From Rhodospirillales bacterium (GTDB lineage: Bacteria; Pseudomonadota; Alphaproteobacteria; Rhodospirillales; Casp-alpha2), in NCBI GenBank assembly GCA_023145215.1, contig JAGLED010000008.1, positions 62,001-126,000 on the forward strand: a DNA stretch of 64,000 bases. The letters run 5' to 3'. Below are positions 31,191 through 39,959 of the stretch, in pieces. The stretch's first letter is position 1, and every line of letters starts with the position of its first letter. A program made the translations under genes and the position numbers. The notes beneath the pieces were generated by a model that saw nothing but the letters and a program-made list of their open reading frames with translations, was not told the origin of the DNA and did no database searches.

Positions 31191-31759
31191 TACGAACGCG
31201 CCTCCACGAGAGAGAAGTCCTCCAGATGCACAGACGATTCCTGCTGGCCGTCGATGATCTTTGCTTGTTGAAATCCGCTTTCGGCAAGGCGCGTCAGCAC
31301 CTCGGACCGCGACGTGCTGTCTGTCAGCGGAATGCAGAATTCCGCCGCCAGGCGCACGATCAGCGCCTGGTCGAAAAACGGCGGGAACGTCTGTTCGTCG
31401 GGCCGGAATATATAGGTCAGCGTGACTTCCGACGCGTCGGTATGCAGACGCCGTTCGGCGATCCGGTACTGAATGCCGCGCCCGCGTCCGCCGATACCGG
31501 CGGACAGTACGCGCAGAAAATCGCTCGGCAGTTGATAGGCGTAAGCATAATCAGCGACCGGTTCGGCGGCGAGACGCGCAAGGCCGATCTGCCCCGTCGC
31601 GAAACTCCACGGGTACGCCGACAACAGCGCATCACGGGTCGGGCCATAGAGGCTCGCCGCGACTTCGGCTTCCGCCGTGCCATCCTCGAATGAGGTAATA
31701 CTGTCCGCCCCCAGTTTCATGAGCGCGCGCGAACAGATCGCGATGCTGGATAGAGCCAT
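31190..31759 (-). CDS. Tail tubular protein A-like (T7 gp11-like)
   Basis: IAICSRALMKLGADSITSFEDGTAEAEVAASLYGPTRDALLSAYPWSFA. Confidence 0.85.
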   Translation of the reverse strand: MALSSIAICSRALMKLGADSITSFEDGTAEAEVAASLYGPTRDALLSAYPWSFATGQIGLARLAAEPVADYAYAYQLPSDFLRVLSAGIGGRGRGIQYRIAERRLHTDASEVTLTYIFRPDEQTFPPFFDQALIVRLAAEFCIPLTDSTSRSEVLTRLAESGFQQAKIIDGQQESSVHLEDFSLVEARS

Positions 31760-31790
31760 CGTGTTGTCTCCTGTGATGATGTCTGGACAT

Positions 31791-31811
31791 AAAAAAAGCG
31801 GCCGAAGCCGC
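31791..31811 (-). terminator. Intrinsic terminator between effector B and tail genes
   Basis: Minus strand GCGGC-TTCG-GCCGC-TTTTTTT. Confidence 0.75.
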
Positions 31812-31836
31812 GGTGATCGTCAAATATAAAGAACCG

Positions 31837-33510
31837 TCAGTCGCCAAAGCCGAGGAAGGACGCGTAGGATTTCGCTACCTTCTCCGGCCCATTGTCCGCC
31901 AGCGCCGAACGGAACGCATCGGTCGTCTTGGGTCCGATGTCGCCGTCGACCTTCAACGGCTCCGGTGCCGGCGTGTTGCGCTCTTTCGCAGACTTGGCAT
32001 TCATGTCGTTGATGCTTTCCTGAAGCGTCTCGGCGGCGACCGTCGGCTTGCGCGTACCGAACAACCGCTGCACGTCCTTTTCGACCGTCTGCCTGAGCTT
32101 CGATGCCGACCCGCCCGTGTCGCGCTCGGTCTCGGCGAAGCGCTTGAAGCGGCCGACGGCGAAGGCCTCCTCGGCCTTGCCCGCACCACGTCTGGCAACG
32201 GTGCGTTTCAGCGCCGCTTTGGTCTTCGGCCCGGAGACCCCGTCAACTTTAAGCACATCGCCCAACATCGACAGGCCCGACTGCAACGCCTTGACGACGG
32301 TCGTCTCGCCGTCGTCAGCAACGGGCCGGGCGAGTTTGCCGGCAAACCGCTTCAACGCATCGCCAACAGGTTCGCCGTTCGGCATCGCCAAGCGCTTCGA
32401 TTTTGCGGGAATTTTCCGTACCGGTTCGGGCGCCGTCATGCGCCCGGTCTCGTCGAGCTTCGACGGTTTGTCGCCGTAGTTCAGCTCATAGAAATCCCGG
32501 CGGCGGTCCTCGACTTCGAGACGCTTCGGATCGTTCGACGGCAGTTTCCACGACCATTGACCGAGCGCCTTGGCTTCGTCCTCCGTCAGATCATCGACCT
32601 GTTTGAGCATCAGATCGTCGAGGTCATTCTCGACGCTGTCCAGGTCTCGATCCGTACCCTGGTCCACACCACGGCCATTCTTGCCGCCGGCGACAATCGC
32701 CATCGCCCTGGCCCGCGCGGACTTCGGTACGGCGTCAGAAGTCGCATCACCGGTGGCTGATTGCAAAGCGTTCGTTTCGGCATCCTCGGCAGCATTGCGC
32801 ACCGCCTCGGCCCCAAGTCCCACGCCCACAGGTGCTTTGGACACCTCATCCGGGTTGGCACCAGGCACGTCACCACCGTCGGAGTGCGGACCGAACGGAG
32901 AGTTTTCGATCCGGCTCGGGTCTTCTTCTTCGAGATCGCGAATATCCTGCTCACGCTCCCGCTTGTACGCATCGTAGGTGTCATCCAGATACTCAGCGGC
33001 TGCATCTGTGACGTCCGGTGCGTGTTCCCACCCGATCTCGACACTCTTGCGAACGAACGCCGGGTCGGTATCGGTCAACGTGTTCGCCTCGTCTCCGATG
33101 GCCTCGGCAATCGGCTGCAGCGTATAGGTGTCCTTGGGCAAGCCTTCGTCGGCAAAAATCTTGGTGTGATATACGACCGTTTCGTTAAGGGAGAGGCCTG
33201 CATGACCATCTCTTTCCAATCGCGCGGCACGCGCATTGGAGTCGGCGGCGGCAACTTTGCCCGCGATATCCTGCAGTTCTTTTTCACTGTAGCGCCGCCC
33301 AAGGGTTGCTTCCGCCTTGTCCTGCAATCGTTCGCGCGCACCCTTGCCGTGCAAAGACCCGGTCGCAACGCTACCTGCGAGCTTCGCATAGTCGGGGCTG
33401 ATCTGCTCCAGCGTCTGCCAATATCCTTTGACATCGCCTTGATCCAGTTTTGCCTTCGCGGCATCCAGCACGGCCGCATGCCGCGCACGCGTGTTCGTTT
33501 GCTCCGTCAT
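31837..33510 (-). CDS. Putative effector B: unrelated N-terminus + C-terminal PG-binding-like module shared with effector A
   Basis: C-term LTEDEAKALGQWSWKLPSNDPKRLEVEDRRRDFYELNYGDKPSKLDETGRM and LKVDGVSGPKTKAAL / LKVDGDIGPKTTDAF parallels 22082..23488. Confidence 0.65.
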   Translation of the reverse strand: MTEQTNTRARHAAVLDAAKAKLDQGDVKGYWQTLEQISPDYAKLAGSVATGSLHGKGARERLQDKAEATLGRRYSEKELQDIAGKVAAADSNARAARLERDGHAGLSLNETVVYHTKIFADEGLPKDTYTLQPIAEAIGDEANTLTDTDPAFVRKSVEIGWEHAPDVTDAAAEYLDDTYDAYKREREQDIRDLEEEDPSRIENSPFGPHSDGGDVPGANPDEVSKAPVGVGLGAEAVRNAAEDAETNALQSATGDATSDAVPKSARARAMAIVAGGKNGRGVDQGTDRDLDSVENDLDDLMLKQVDDLTEDEAKALGQWSWKLPSNDPKRLEVEDRRRDFYELNYGDKPSKLDETGRMTAPEPVRKIPAKSKRLAMPNGEPVGDALKRFAGKLARPVADDGETTVVKALQSGLSMLGDVLKVDGVSGPKTKAALKRTVARRGAGKAEEAFAVGRFKRFAETERDTGGSASKLRQTVEKDVQRLFGTRKPTVAAETLQESINDMNAKSAKERNTPAPEPLKVDGDIGPKTTDAFRSALADNGPEKVAKSYASFLGFGD

Positions 33511-33538
33511 GGAACAATCTCCTTCTCAAATGTTGTAG

Positions 33539-33560
33539 AAAAAACGAGCCGAACGGCCCG
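33539..33560 (-). terminator. Intrinsic terminator between putative immunity gene and effector B
   Basis: Minus strand CGGGCCGTTCGGCTCG-TTTTTT. Confidence 0.6.
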
Positions 33561-33567
33561 TCATAGA

Positions 33568-34302
33568 TTACCGGCAGTGATCGATGGTCAACGGACGCCC
33601 TGCCGGATCGGCACCCTTACCACGCGGCCATTCGAACCATGAACAGACAAGGCCGAATACTTTCTCTCGGATATCCTGTTCATGCATGAGAAGCCGTCGG
33701 TCAAAATCGACATCCAGTGCAATATCGTCAATCAGCATAAACTCAGTCGCGCATTGTGGATTGGGTGACCGGCCATCATCGATCGTGCATCGCGCAAAAT
33801 TGTAGTCAGCCCCCAGATAGATCATTTCCTTCGATGACTTTGACAGCCCGGAAAAATCCGGGCAGGTGTCGCCAACGCTCTTTGCCATGCATCTTCCCGC
33901 GTGAACCTCTCTGCGCATCATCTCCGCGGCATATGATTTCCCGTATCCAGGCACCGGATCTATTCGGATGTGAATCACGCCCACGCCGGATTGCTTGGGC
34001 TTTTTGACATCATGGTCTGCTTCGAATGTCATCCGCATTTCGGGATACACGGCCTCGACGCCGATCTGGTTCGTGCCCGTATCGACAACCCACAACTTCT
34101 TTTGCGGCGCTTTCCGTGTGGCCGCTTCGAACCACCAGCGGTAGCCTTCCGGTATGCTCACGGGATAGCCCATGACAAGATACCGTTGCAGATCATGCCG
34201 TGACGGCCCCGGCTCGGCATCGGATTGTGACGCGGCCAGCAAGTGCCCCCCTGACACGACGCATAAGCTTGCAGCAAGTACCCAGCACTTCGACCTGTTC
34301 AT
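33568..34302 (-). CDS. Secreted hypothetical protein; putative immunity for effector B
   Basis: MMNRSKCWVLAASLCVVSGGHLLAASQS signal peptide; Cys-rich periplasmic-type protein; immediately upstream of the variable N-terminus of effector B. Confidence 0.55.
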   Translation of the reverse strand: MNRSKCWVLAASLCVVSGGHLLAASQSDAEPGPSRHDLQRYLVMGYPVSIPEGYRWWFEAATRKAPQKKLWVVDTGTNQIGVEAVYPEMRMTFEADHDVKKPKQSGVGVIHIRIDPVPGYGKSYAAEMMRREVHAGRCMAKSVGDTCPDFSGLSKSSKEMIYLGADYNFARCTIDDGRSPNPQCATEFMLIDDIALDVDFDRRLLMHEQDIREKVFGLVCSWFEWPRGKGADPAGRPLTIDHCR

Positions 34303-34372
34303 CATCTCGCTCACCATTCCTGGCAATTCTCTTATCCTCATCTATGCAAGGGCGAGAGGCAAAATTTTGCAC

Positions 34373-34444
34373 GTGTACCCCAATCGAAAAGTGGCCTACG
34401 CGGCCGTCCTGATCAGCATAAACCGTCAGTTTGTAATCGCTCAT
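34373..34444 (-). pseudogene. Orphan fragment of the effector A N-terminus
   Basis: MSDYKLTVYADQDGRVGHFSIGV, then homology to effector A ends abruptly. Confidence 0.7.
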
Positions 34445-34576
34445 AGTCATTTACTCCTAGTCAAAGGTTAGTGATTTCCGGGACTTCTTCGGTGGGATGG
34501 TGCACAGGCACCAATCAGTTCCGCCTCGATATTGACGAACCGAGCAATTATTATTTTAGGAGCGCAAAATATCTCA

Positions 34577-34591
34577 CTGGTCCGTCCATAA
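34577..34591 (+). promoter_or_regulatory. Shared cassette motif CTGGTCCGTCCATAA
   Basis: Upstream of multi-TM paralog 3. Confidence 0.5.
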
Positions 34592-34622
34592 CTGGAACCA
34601 GTGAAACCATGGGGAAATAGCA

Positions 34623-35150
34623 ATGCCAACTCACGACAGCGCCGTACGCATACGCAGCATCACGGTGCCAATATTACTCGTGGCCACGGTGGCAATGTAC
34701 TTTTTGCCACCGGCTTACTTCATGGTGAAAAGCATCGCGGCGGATACGTCCGTGGCCAATTTAGTTTGGCGATTGCCGCGCGCGTATTATGCTTTTTGGT
34801 ATCCAACTGCAGGTTTTCTAAGCATCGCGGCAGTTGTCGTTTATCGCATAGAAACATTTCATTCACGACTTATTATCAGTTTGTTTATCGCCGGCATCTG
34901 GCTTCTAGCAATTGGAAACTTCGGGATTTATCTGCAACTTATGTTTCCGGGCTGGCTCACGAATACTGTTATCATTATAGCGCTTGCCTACCCGCCATAT
35001 TTCGTTATCAAGCGATTAACGCGAAATGTATGTCGCTTTTCCGGTTCCGCACTCGAGCATCTTGCTGTGTTTGGATCATTCGCCTTACCCCTTGTGAATC
35101 TTTTCTTTGCAGGGATGCTCGACCCAAAGTTCTTCAATTTCTATTTTTAG
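34623..35150 (+). CDS. Multi-TM protein (about 4 TM); putative immunity protein, paralog 3
   Basis: VAMYFLPPAYFMVKS...ALAYPPYFVIKRLTRNVCRFSGSALEHLAVFGSFALP...MLDPKFFNFYF parallels 23668..24201. Confidence 0.65.
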   Translation: MPTHDSAVRIRSITVPILLVATVAMYFLPPAYFMVKSIAADTSVANLVWRLPRAYYAFWYPTAGFLSIAAVVVYRIETFHSRLIISLFIAGIWLLAIGNFGIYLQLMFPGWLTNTVIIIALAYPPYFVIKRLTRNVCRFSGSALEHLAVFGSFALPLVNLFFAGMLDPKFFNFYF

Positions 35151-35196
35151 TAATATGTTCCAGACACCCCAGACCTCCAAATAAACACGGAGCACT

Positions 35197-35436
35197 GTGC
35201 TCACCATGGTTTTGTGTGTGAACACAGCGCTTGTCTTCAAACTGATCCTCAGTTTTCAAGCAGTGGTGCCCCATTCGGATATTCAGTTTTGGGGATTCGC
35301 GTTGACATGCTCAGCGCTTGCTGGTGGATGCTTCTTTCTTGTGCCCGCCGACGAGGGCACTGAGATAAAATGGGGAGGACGCGTTCTGACAGCAGGCCTT
35401 CCTATTGCCGGAATACTTTTGGCTGCATGGATTTGA
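35197..35436 (+). CDS. Small two-TM protein
   Basis: 79 aa hydrophobic ORF following paralog 3; weak evidence. Confidence 0.35.
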   Translation: MLTMVLCVNTALVFKLILSFQAVVPHSDIQFWGFALTCSALAGGCFFLVPADEGTEIKWGGRVLTAGLPIAGILLAAWI

Positions 35437-35501
35437 ATTAGCGAGCGCGTACTTCATAATGGAAAGAATCGCAACAAAGCCGGTGAAATTGGAGGCCGGC
35501 A

Positions 35502-35897
35502 TTATGCCGGCCCCTTCCACACTCTGACCCCTTTCTCGACCGACCGACCGACGACGTACCCACCGATGCCGATCTTGAGCAAATCCCACATGTCGTCCGG
35601 GATCTCCGCGGCGGCGGTGCCGAAGATCGGCACCAGCACGTAGTTGTTGGCGACGATGACGCCGAACAGGCACATCAGAAGCGGCCGCCAGTTTCTTTGC
35701 AGCCAGCTTTCGCCCTGTGCCTCGGCGACAATGATGTTGGCCGCCGCCTCGATCTCCTTCATCTGGCCGTCCAGCACCTTCTGTTGCAGGACGGACTTGA
35801 TCTGTGCGGCCTGGTCCTTGTCCTCGACCGCCTGATCGACGATGTCGAACAAGCCTTTCAAGAGCGGTCCGGCGACGGACGATATCAACCCGATCAT
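35502..35897 (-). CDS. Phage holin, 3TM/GTA-type
   Basis: QRNWRPLLMCLFGVIVANNYVLVPIFGTAAAEIPDDMWDLLKIGIGGYVVGRSVEKG. Confidence 0.85.
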   Translation of the reverse strand: MIGLISSVAGPLLKGLFDIVDQAVEDKDQAAQIKSVLQQKVLDGQMKEIEAAANIIVAEAQGESWLQRNWRPLLMCLFGVIVANNYVLVPIFGTAAAEIPDDMWDLLKIGIGGYVVGRSVEKGVRVWKGPA

Positions 35898-35909
35898 GTG
35901 TGTCCCCTC

Positions 35910-36242
35910 TCAGTTTCCGGTCTGCGACTGCGTCTGCTTCAATAGGATATCGAGGATACGGTCGGTCTGCCGGGCGATGCCGCGGGTCCGCTCGTCCAAT
36001 CCGGCAAGCTGGGAATCGAGCATTTTCTGCTGCTGCTCAATCAACTCGATCCGGTCCCATTGTTTGCGGCGCAGGACGACGTTGTCCTCGACTGCAATTT
36101 CCAGCGCGTTGATTCGGTTCCCCGTCTCGGCGCGCCAGGCTGCTTCGGTATAGAGGAGCGCCAACGTCTGCACGATAAGCGCGGCGATAATACCGATCGG
36201 CACCCGCTTATCCAGGTGCCAGGCGCGTTGGTCGTCGTTCAT
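35910..36242 (-). CDS. Phage lysis accessory protein, Rz/spanin-like (one TM + coiled coil)
   Basis: TM IGIIAALIVQTLALLY then coiled coil; position upstream of holin. Confidence 0.5.
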   Translation of the reverse strand: MNDDQRAWHLDKRVPIGIIAALIVQTLALLYTEAAWRAETGNRINALEIAVEDNVVLRRKQWDRIELIEQQQKMLDSQLAGLDERTRGIARQTDRILDILLKQTQSQTGN

Positions 36243-36439
36243 TGACCTCCCCCTTCCGGATGTGCCGCCTGCGCGGCGCGAACTTCGGCCAGCAGCGCCA
36301 ACATGGCGGCTGTACGCTGACAGACCGGTGTTGCGTCAACGATATCGGCGAGCACGACCAGAAGATCGTATTCGCGTTCGGTCGTCGGCGTATTCATGCC
36401 CAGGGCTTCGCGCTGGGACCGTTTCCATGACTTGCTCAT
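36239..36439 (-). CDS. Small phage protein
   Basis: 66 aa, ATGA-type overlap with 35910..36242. Confidence 0.4.
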   Translation of the reverse strand: MSKSWKRSQREALGMNTPTTEREYDLLVVLADIVDATPVCQRTAAMLALLAEVRAAQAAHPEGGGQ

Positions 36440-36447
36440 ATCTCACC

Positions 36448-38133
36448 TCAATAGCTTGCAATCAGCCCGACGCAGTCGTGCAGCCGGATCTGTTTGGCGT
36501 TGAAAGTCGTGATTTCGTAAGTAAGCGATGATCCGCTACCGGCAGAGACATCCGCCTCGAGCCGCCACAGTTCCTCGCCGCCGGAGCCAATATCGCCGAT
36601 CTTGGTCCACGTTCCGGTCACCTTGGTTGTGCCGCCATCGATCGATATCTTGCCGACGATATCGGTACCGAAGGTCATAGAATCGACCGGCTCTATGACG
36701 AAGTACCCGATGACGTCGAGCGGATCGGCCGACGAAAGCGTTGCCGCCGACGGCGAGAGCGTCATCGCGTCAGGGGTCAGCACTTCGTACATTTCAAGAT
36801 TGCCGATCCCGTAACCGGGAAAACTTTGCGACCCCGTTACGCGGATCGCATAACGCGTGTAACTTGCCGGAGATGCGATCGAATAGGTCTTGAACTGGGT
36901 ATTCGACGAGAACGAGACGCCGCTGCGCGAGTCCAGTACATCCCAACCAGAACCGTTCCAGCCGCAAAACGTCCATGACGTCGGCGCACCGGGCAGGTCG
37001 TTGCTGTCAACCTGACGCGGTTTGAGACCGTAGCCCCCGATGGTTTTTGCCGACGTGAATTCATAGGCCAAATAACCGCTGTTCCACGACCCACCGGTGG
37101 CGTCCCAATGATAGGACGAGTTCGACGAGTCGAACGTCTGCCAAGCCGTTGGGTTATTGTTGCTCGACGTTACCATACCACTGGGCGCGGTCAGCCCCGT
37201 CATGACGGGGATGGCGTCCGTCTCGGAGATACCCGCCTCGTTGTGGTAATAGTCACCAGACGCGTCGTATCTGGCGTTCGTCGACGTCGTCAGGCTGCCG
37301 CTTTCGAAGTCGTCCGCCAGCCAGAAAGTGCCGACACTACCGGTGACCGAAGACGCATCGTTGGCCGCCATGGCATAGGCGAGTGCGCTCGCCGCCATTT
37401 CGCGGGCGATCTCGTCGGTTCCGTCGAATTGCGCGGCAATGGCTTCTGCCGTGCGAAACGGGGTCATCGCCTTGGTATTGTCGGTGCCTGCGACCGCCTC
37501 GGCTTGCGACGCGATTCCAAGGTCCGCCAATGCCGGCAGCGGATGCCGGTGATCCGCTGCGCTCAACTCGGTCGACGTGCCGGCGCTGCCGGATGCGGAT
37601 GCCTGTGCAGGTGTCGCCGACGAAATAACCGCGAGATCGCCGATATCAGCGAGCGGTGTCACATCGGCATTGCCGTCGACATCGAATGTCAGCGCGCACG
37701 AGGCACGCGTCGCGGCATCCGGAAGTTCGAGTGCCGCTGCGGCGTCGGTTGGTTGCAGGCGCACGGTGCGGCCGAGTTCGTCGTTAATCTGCTGCAGCGC
37801 CGCTGTCTGGAAATCCAGCTCGTCATTGATGACCTTGGCGCGGAATTCACCCGACGCCTGGAAATCGGTCGTACGCGCAATTGTCAGCGTCCTCAGCAAC
37901 AGAATATCCGCGCCGTCGCCCGGCGCCGTGGCAAAGCTGACCGAGCCGCCCGCACTTTGACCGGCACCGGACACCGTATACCCCGTACTTAGTACCTGTT
38001 TGACGCCATCGACATAAACCTCGAGATCGGCATCGGTAAAAATAGGAAACGGGAAAGTGAAATCCGTTTCCGTGCCGTCGCCGGCGCGATTCACGCGCGG
38101 CGCGACATCGCCAATCTGGATATGATCAGCCAT
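36448..38133 (-). CDS. Tail fibre protein 1 (T7 gp17 N-terminal-like) with inserted discoidin-like domain
   Basis: MADHIQIGDVAPRVNRAGDGTETDFTFPFPIFTDADLEVYVDGVKQ...; TAWQTFDSSNSSYHWDATGGSWNSGYLAYEFTSAKTIGGYGLKPR insert. Confidence 0.82.
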   Translation of the reverse strand: MADHIQIGDVAPRVNRAGDGTETDFTFPFPIFTDADLEVYVDGVKQVLSTGYTVSGAGQSAGGSVSFATAPGDGADILLLRTLTIARTTDFQASGEFRAKVINDELDFQTAALQQINDELGRTVRLQPTDAAAALELPDAATRASCALTFDVDGNADVTPLADIGDLAVISSATPAQASASGSAGTSTELSAADHRHPLPALADLGIASQAEAVAGTDNTKAMTPFRTAEAIAAQFDGTDEIAREMAASALAYAMAANDASSVTGSVGTFWLADDFESGSLTTSTNARYDASGDYYHNEAGISETDAIPVMTGLTAPSGMVTSSNNNPTAWQTFDSSNSSYHWDATGGSWNSGYLAYEFTSAKTIGGYGLKPRQVDSNDLPGAPTSWTFCGWNGSGWDVLDSRSGVSFSSNTQFKTYSIASPASYTRYAIRVTGSQSFPGYGIGNLEMYEVLTPDAMTLSPSAATLSSADPLDVIGYFVIEPVDSMTFGTDIVGKISIDGGTTKVTGTWTKIGDIGSGGEELWRLEADVSAGSGSSLTYEITTFNAKQIRLHDCVGLIASY

Positions 38134-38169
38134 TTGAAACTCCTGTTCGTTTGAAGGTTAAGATCGGTG

Positions 38170-39402
38170 TCAGTAGAGCGGGACCAGCCCCGTGCACTCG
38201 TGAAAGCGGATCTCTTTTCCGTTCGCGCTATTCAGTCTGTACGACAGCGATGCGCCGGCCTCGCCTGACATGTTTGCGTCGAGTCGGTAAAGCTCCCGGC
38301 CGGCGGCGCCGACATCCGCGACTTTGGTCCAGGTGCCGGTCACGTAAGCCGTGCCGCCATCGATCGACACCTCGCCGGTCAAATCCGTCCCGAAAGTCAC
38401 AGTATCGACAGGCTCGATCACGAAGTACCCGATCACGTCCAGCGGGTTCGCCGCTGCAAGAGGCGTGGGGGACGGTGCCAGCGTCATGTCCGGCGGCGAC
38501 GGATCTTCGTTGTGGTAATAATCCCCACTCGCGTCATACGTAGCATTCGTCGACACGCTTAAACTGTTACTCTGGAATGTGTCGCTCAAGAAGAAAGCGC
38601 CAACATTACCGGCCACTGCCGTGGCGTCATAGCTGGCCATGACATAGGCCAGTGCGCTCGCCGCCATGTTGCGTGCCGTGTTGTCCGCCGGCTGACCCAA
38701 GACGGTCATGGCCTGCCCGGTGCGCAGTGACGTCATCACCGTGGTGTTGACGGAACCCGCTTCGGCTTCGGCCTGTGATGCGATTCCAATATCGTCCCAA
38801 AGCGGGCGCGGATGCGAATGATCGGCGACGCTCACTTCCGATGCACTGCCCGCATCGCCGCCGACGCTATCGGCAAGTGGCGTGGAAGCGGAAACCGCAA
38901 GGCCTTTGGAAGCATCGATGGCCGTCGCCGCCGCCGCACCACCGTCCTCATCGAAGATCAAGGTCTTCAAGGCGCGTGCGTCCGCCTTCGGCAACATCAG
39001 CGGAGCCGTCGTGTCCGTTTTCGTTAACCTGAGCGAACGCACAAGGTCGTCATTGACCTGCTGCAACGCCGCTGCCTGGAAATCGAACTCTGCATTGATG
39101 ACGTCGGCCTTGAACTCGCCCGACGCCGTGAAGTCCGACATGCGTTCGACCGTCAAGCGGCGCACCAGTGTCACGGACACGCCTGCTATAGGCGTTTCAC
39201 TGAGAATCGCCGTCCCGCCGGCGCGCTTGCCGACGCCGTCGACCGCATAGTCCGTCGTGATCGTCTTTAACTGTCCGCCTACGTAGACCTCGAGATCCCC
39301 CGGCGCGAAAATGGGGAATGGATAATGGAACAGCGATGTCACCCCGTCCGCCACGTAACGCACGCGCGGGGTGACGTCGCCGATCCGAATTTGATCGGCC
39401 AT
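38170..39402 (-). CDS. Tail fibre protein 2, paralog of 36448..38133
   Basis: MADQIRIGDVTPRVRYVADGVTSLFHYPFPIFAPGDLEVYVGGQLK... Confidence 0.82.
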   Translation of the reverse strand: MADQIRIGDVTPRVRYVADGVTSLFHYPFPIFAPGDLEVYVGGQLKTITTDYAVDGVGKRAGGTAILSETPIAGVSVTLVRRLTVERMSDFTASGEFKADVINAEFDFQAAALQQVNDDLVRSLRLTKTDTTAPLMLPKADARALKTLIFDEDGGAAAATAIDASKGLAVSASTPLADSVGGDAGSASEVSVADHSHPRPLWDDIGIASQAEAEAGSVNTTVMTSLRTGQAMTVLGQPADNTARNMAASALAYVMASYDATAVAGNVGAFFLSDTFQSNSLSVSTNATYDASGDYYHNEDPSPPDMTLAPSPTPLAAANPLDVIGYFVIEPVDTVTFGTDLTGEVSIDGGTAYVTGTWTKVADVGAAGRELYRLDANMSGEAGASLSYRLNSANGKEIRFHECTGLVPLY

Positions 39403-39413
39403 GGGTGCCTCCT

Positions 39414-39860
39414 CTATTCCACGTTGTTGTAGAAAACATGCCGCCCGATGGTCGCCGCGATCTCGCGGCCGCGTGCCCAGGGGGGCTCGACGCCGACGGC
39501 ATGATAGTGCGTCGATCCATCGGTCGGGTCTTTCAAAGCGCCGCCCAGCGCACGCCGCGCGACCCGTTTGCAGGTCTTGAAGACAGTGTTTCCCGCATCG
39601 ACCTTGAGAAGCTTTTCCAGGTTCGGATCGTCCTCGTTCCAACACGAAAACTGCCACGGCTTGTGGCACACTTCGATGAGATCACCACCCCACCAGTAAC
39701 CACCGCGCCGTTTCGCCCGGCGCACGCGATTGAGGATCACGCATGCCACGGCTTCCTTGCCGCGCACGGGCTCGCCCCTGGCCTCGCCATAGATGGTGCG
39801 CGCAAGCACATCGATTTCACGATCGCGGCGCGCGCGATCGCTCGCTGTCTGTTCAGACAT
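39414..39860 (-). CDS. SleB-like cell wall hydrolase
   Basis: LARTIYGEARGEPVRGKEAVACVILNRV...YWWGGDLIEVCHKPWQFSCWN. Confidence 0.9.
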   Translation of the reverse strand: MSEQTASDRARRDREIDVLARTIYGEARGEPVRGKEAVACVILNRVRRAKRRGGYWWGGDLIEVCHKPWQFSCWNEDDPNLEKLLKVDAGNTVFKTCKRVARRALGGALKDPTDGSTHYHAVGVEPPWARGREIAATIGRHVFYNNVE

Positions 39861-39888
39861 CGGTCGTCTCCTTTTGCGGTTTGAAAAC

Positions 39889-39916
39889 AAAAAAAGCCGC
39901 CGGTGGTGCCGGCGGC
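39889..39916 (-). terminator. Intrinsic terminator upstream of the SleB gene
   Basis: Minus strand GCCGCCGG-caccA-CCGGCGGC-TTTTTTT. Confidence 0.75.
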
Positions 39917-39959
39917 AGGTCATGGTTTACCCGGTCGGGCAATAGGTAATTTTGGATGC

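Noticed and set aside
23668-35150. Multi-TM YPPYF proteins as holins
   Set aside because: A separate typical 3TM holin is present at 35502..35897; the paralogs are on the opposite strand and paired with effector fragments. Holin or exclusion function cannot be fully excluded
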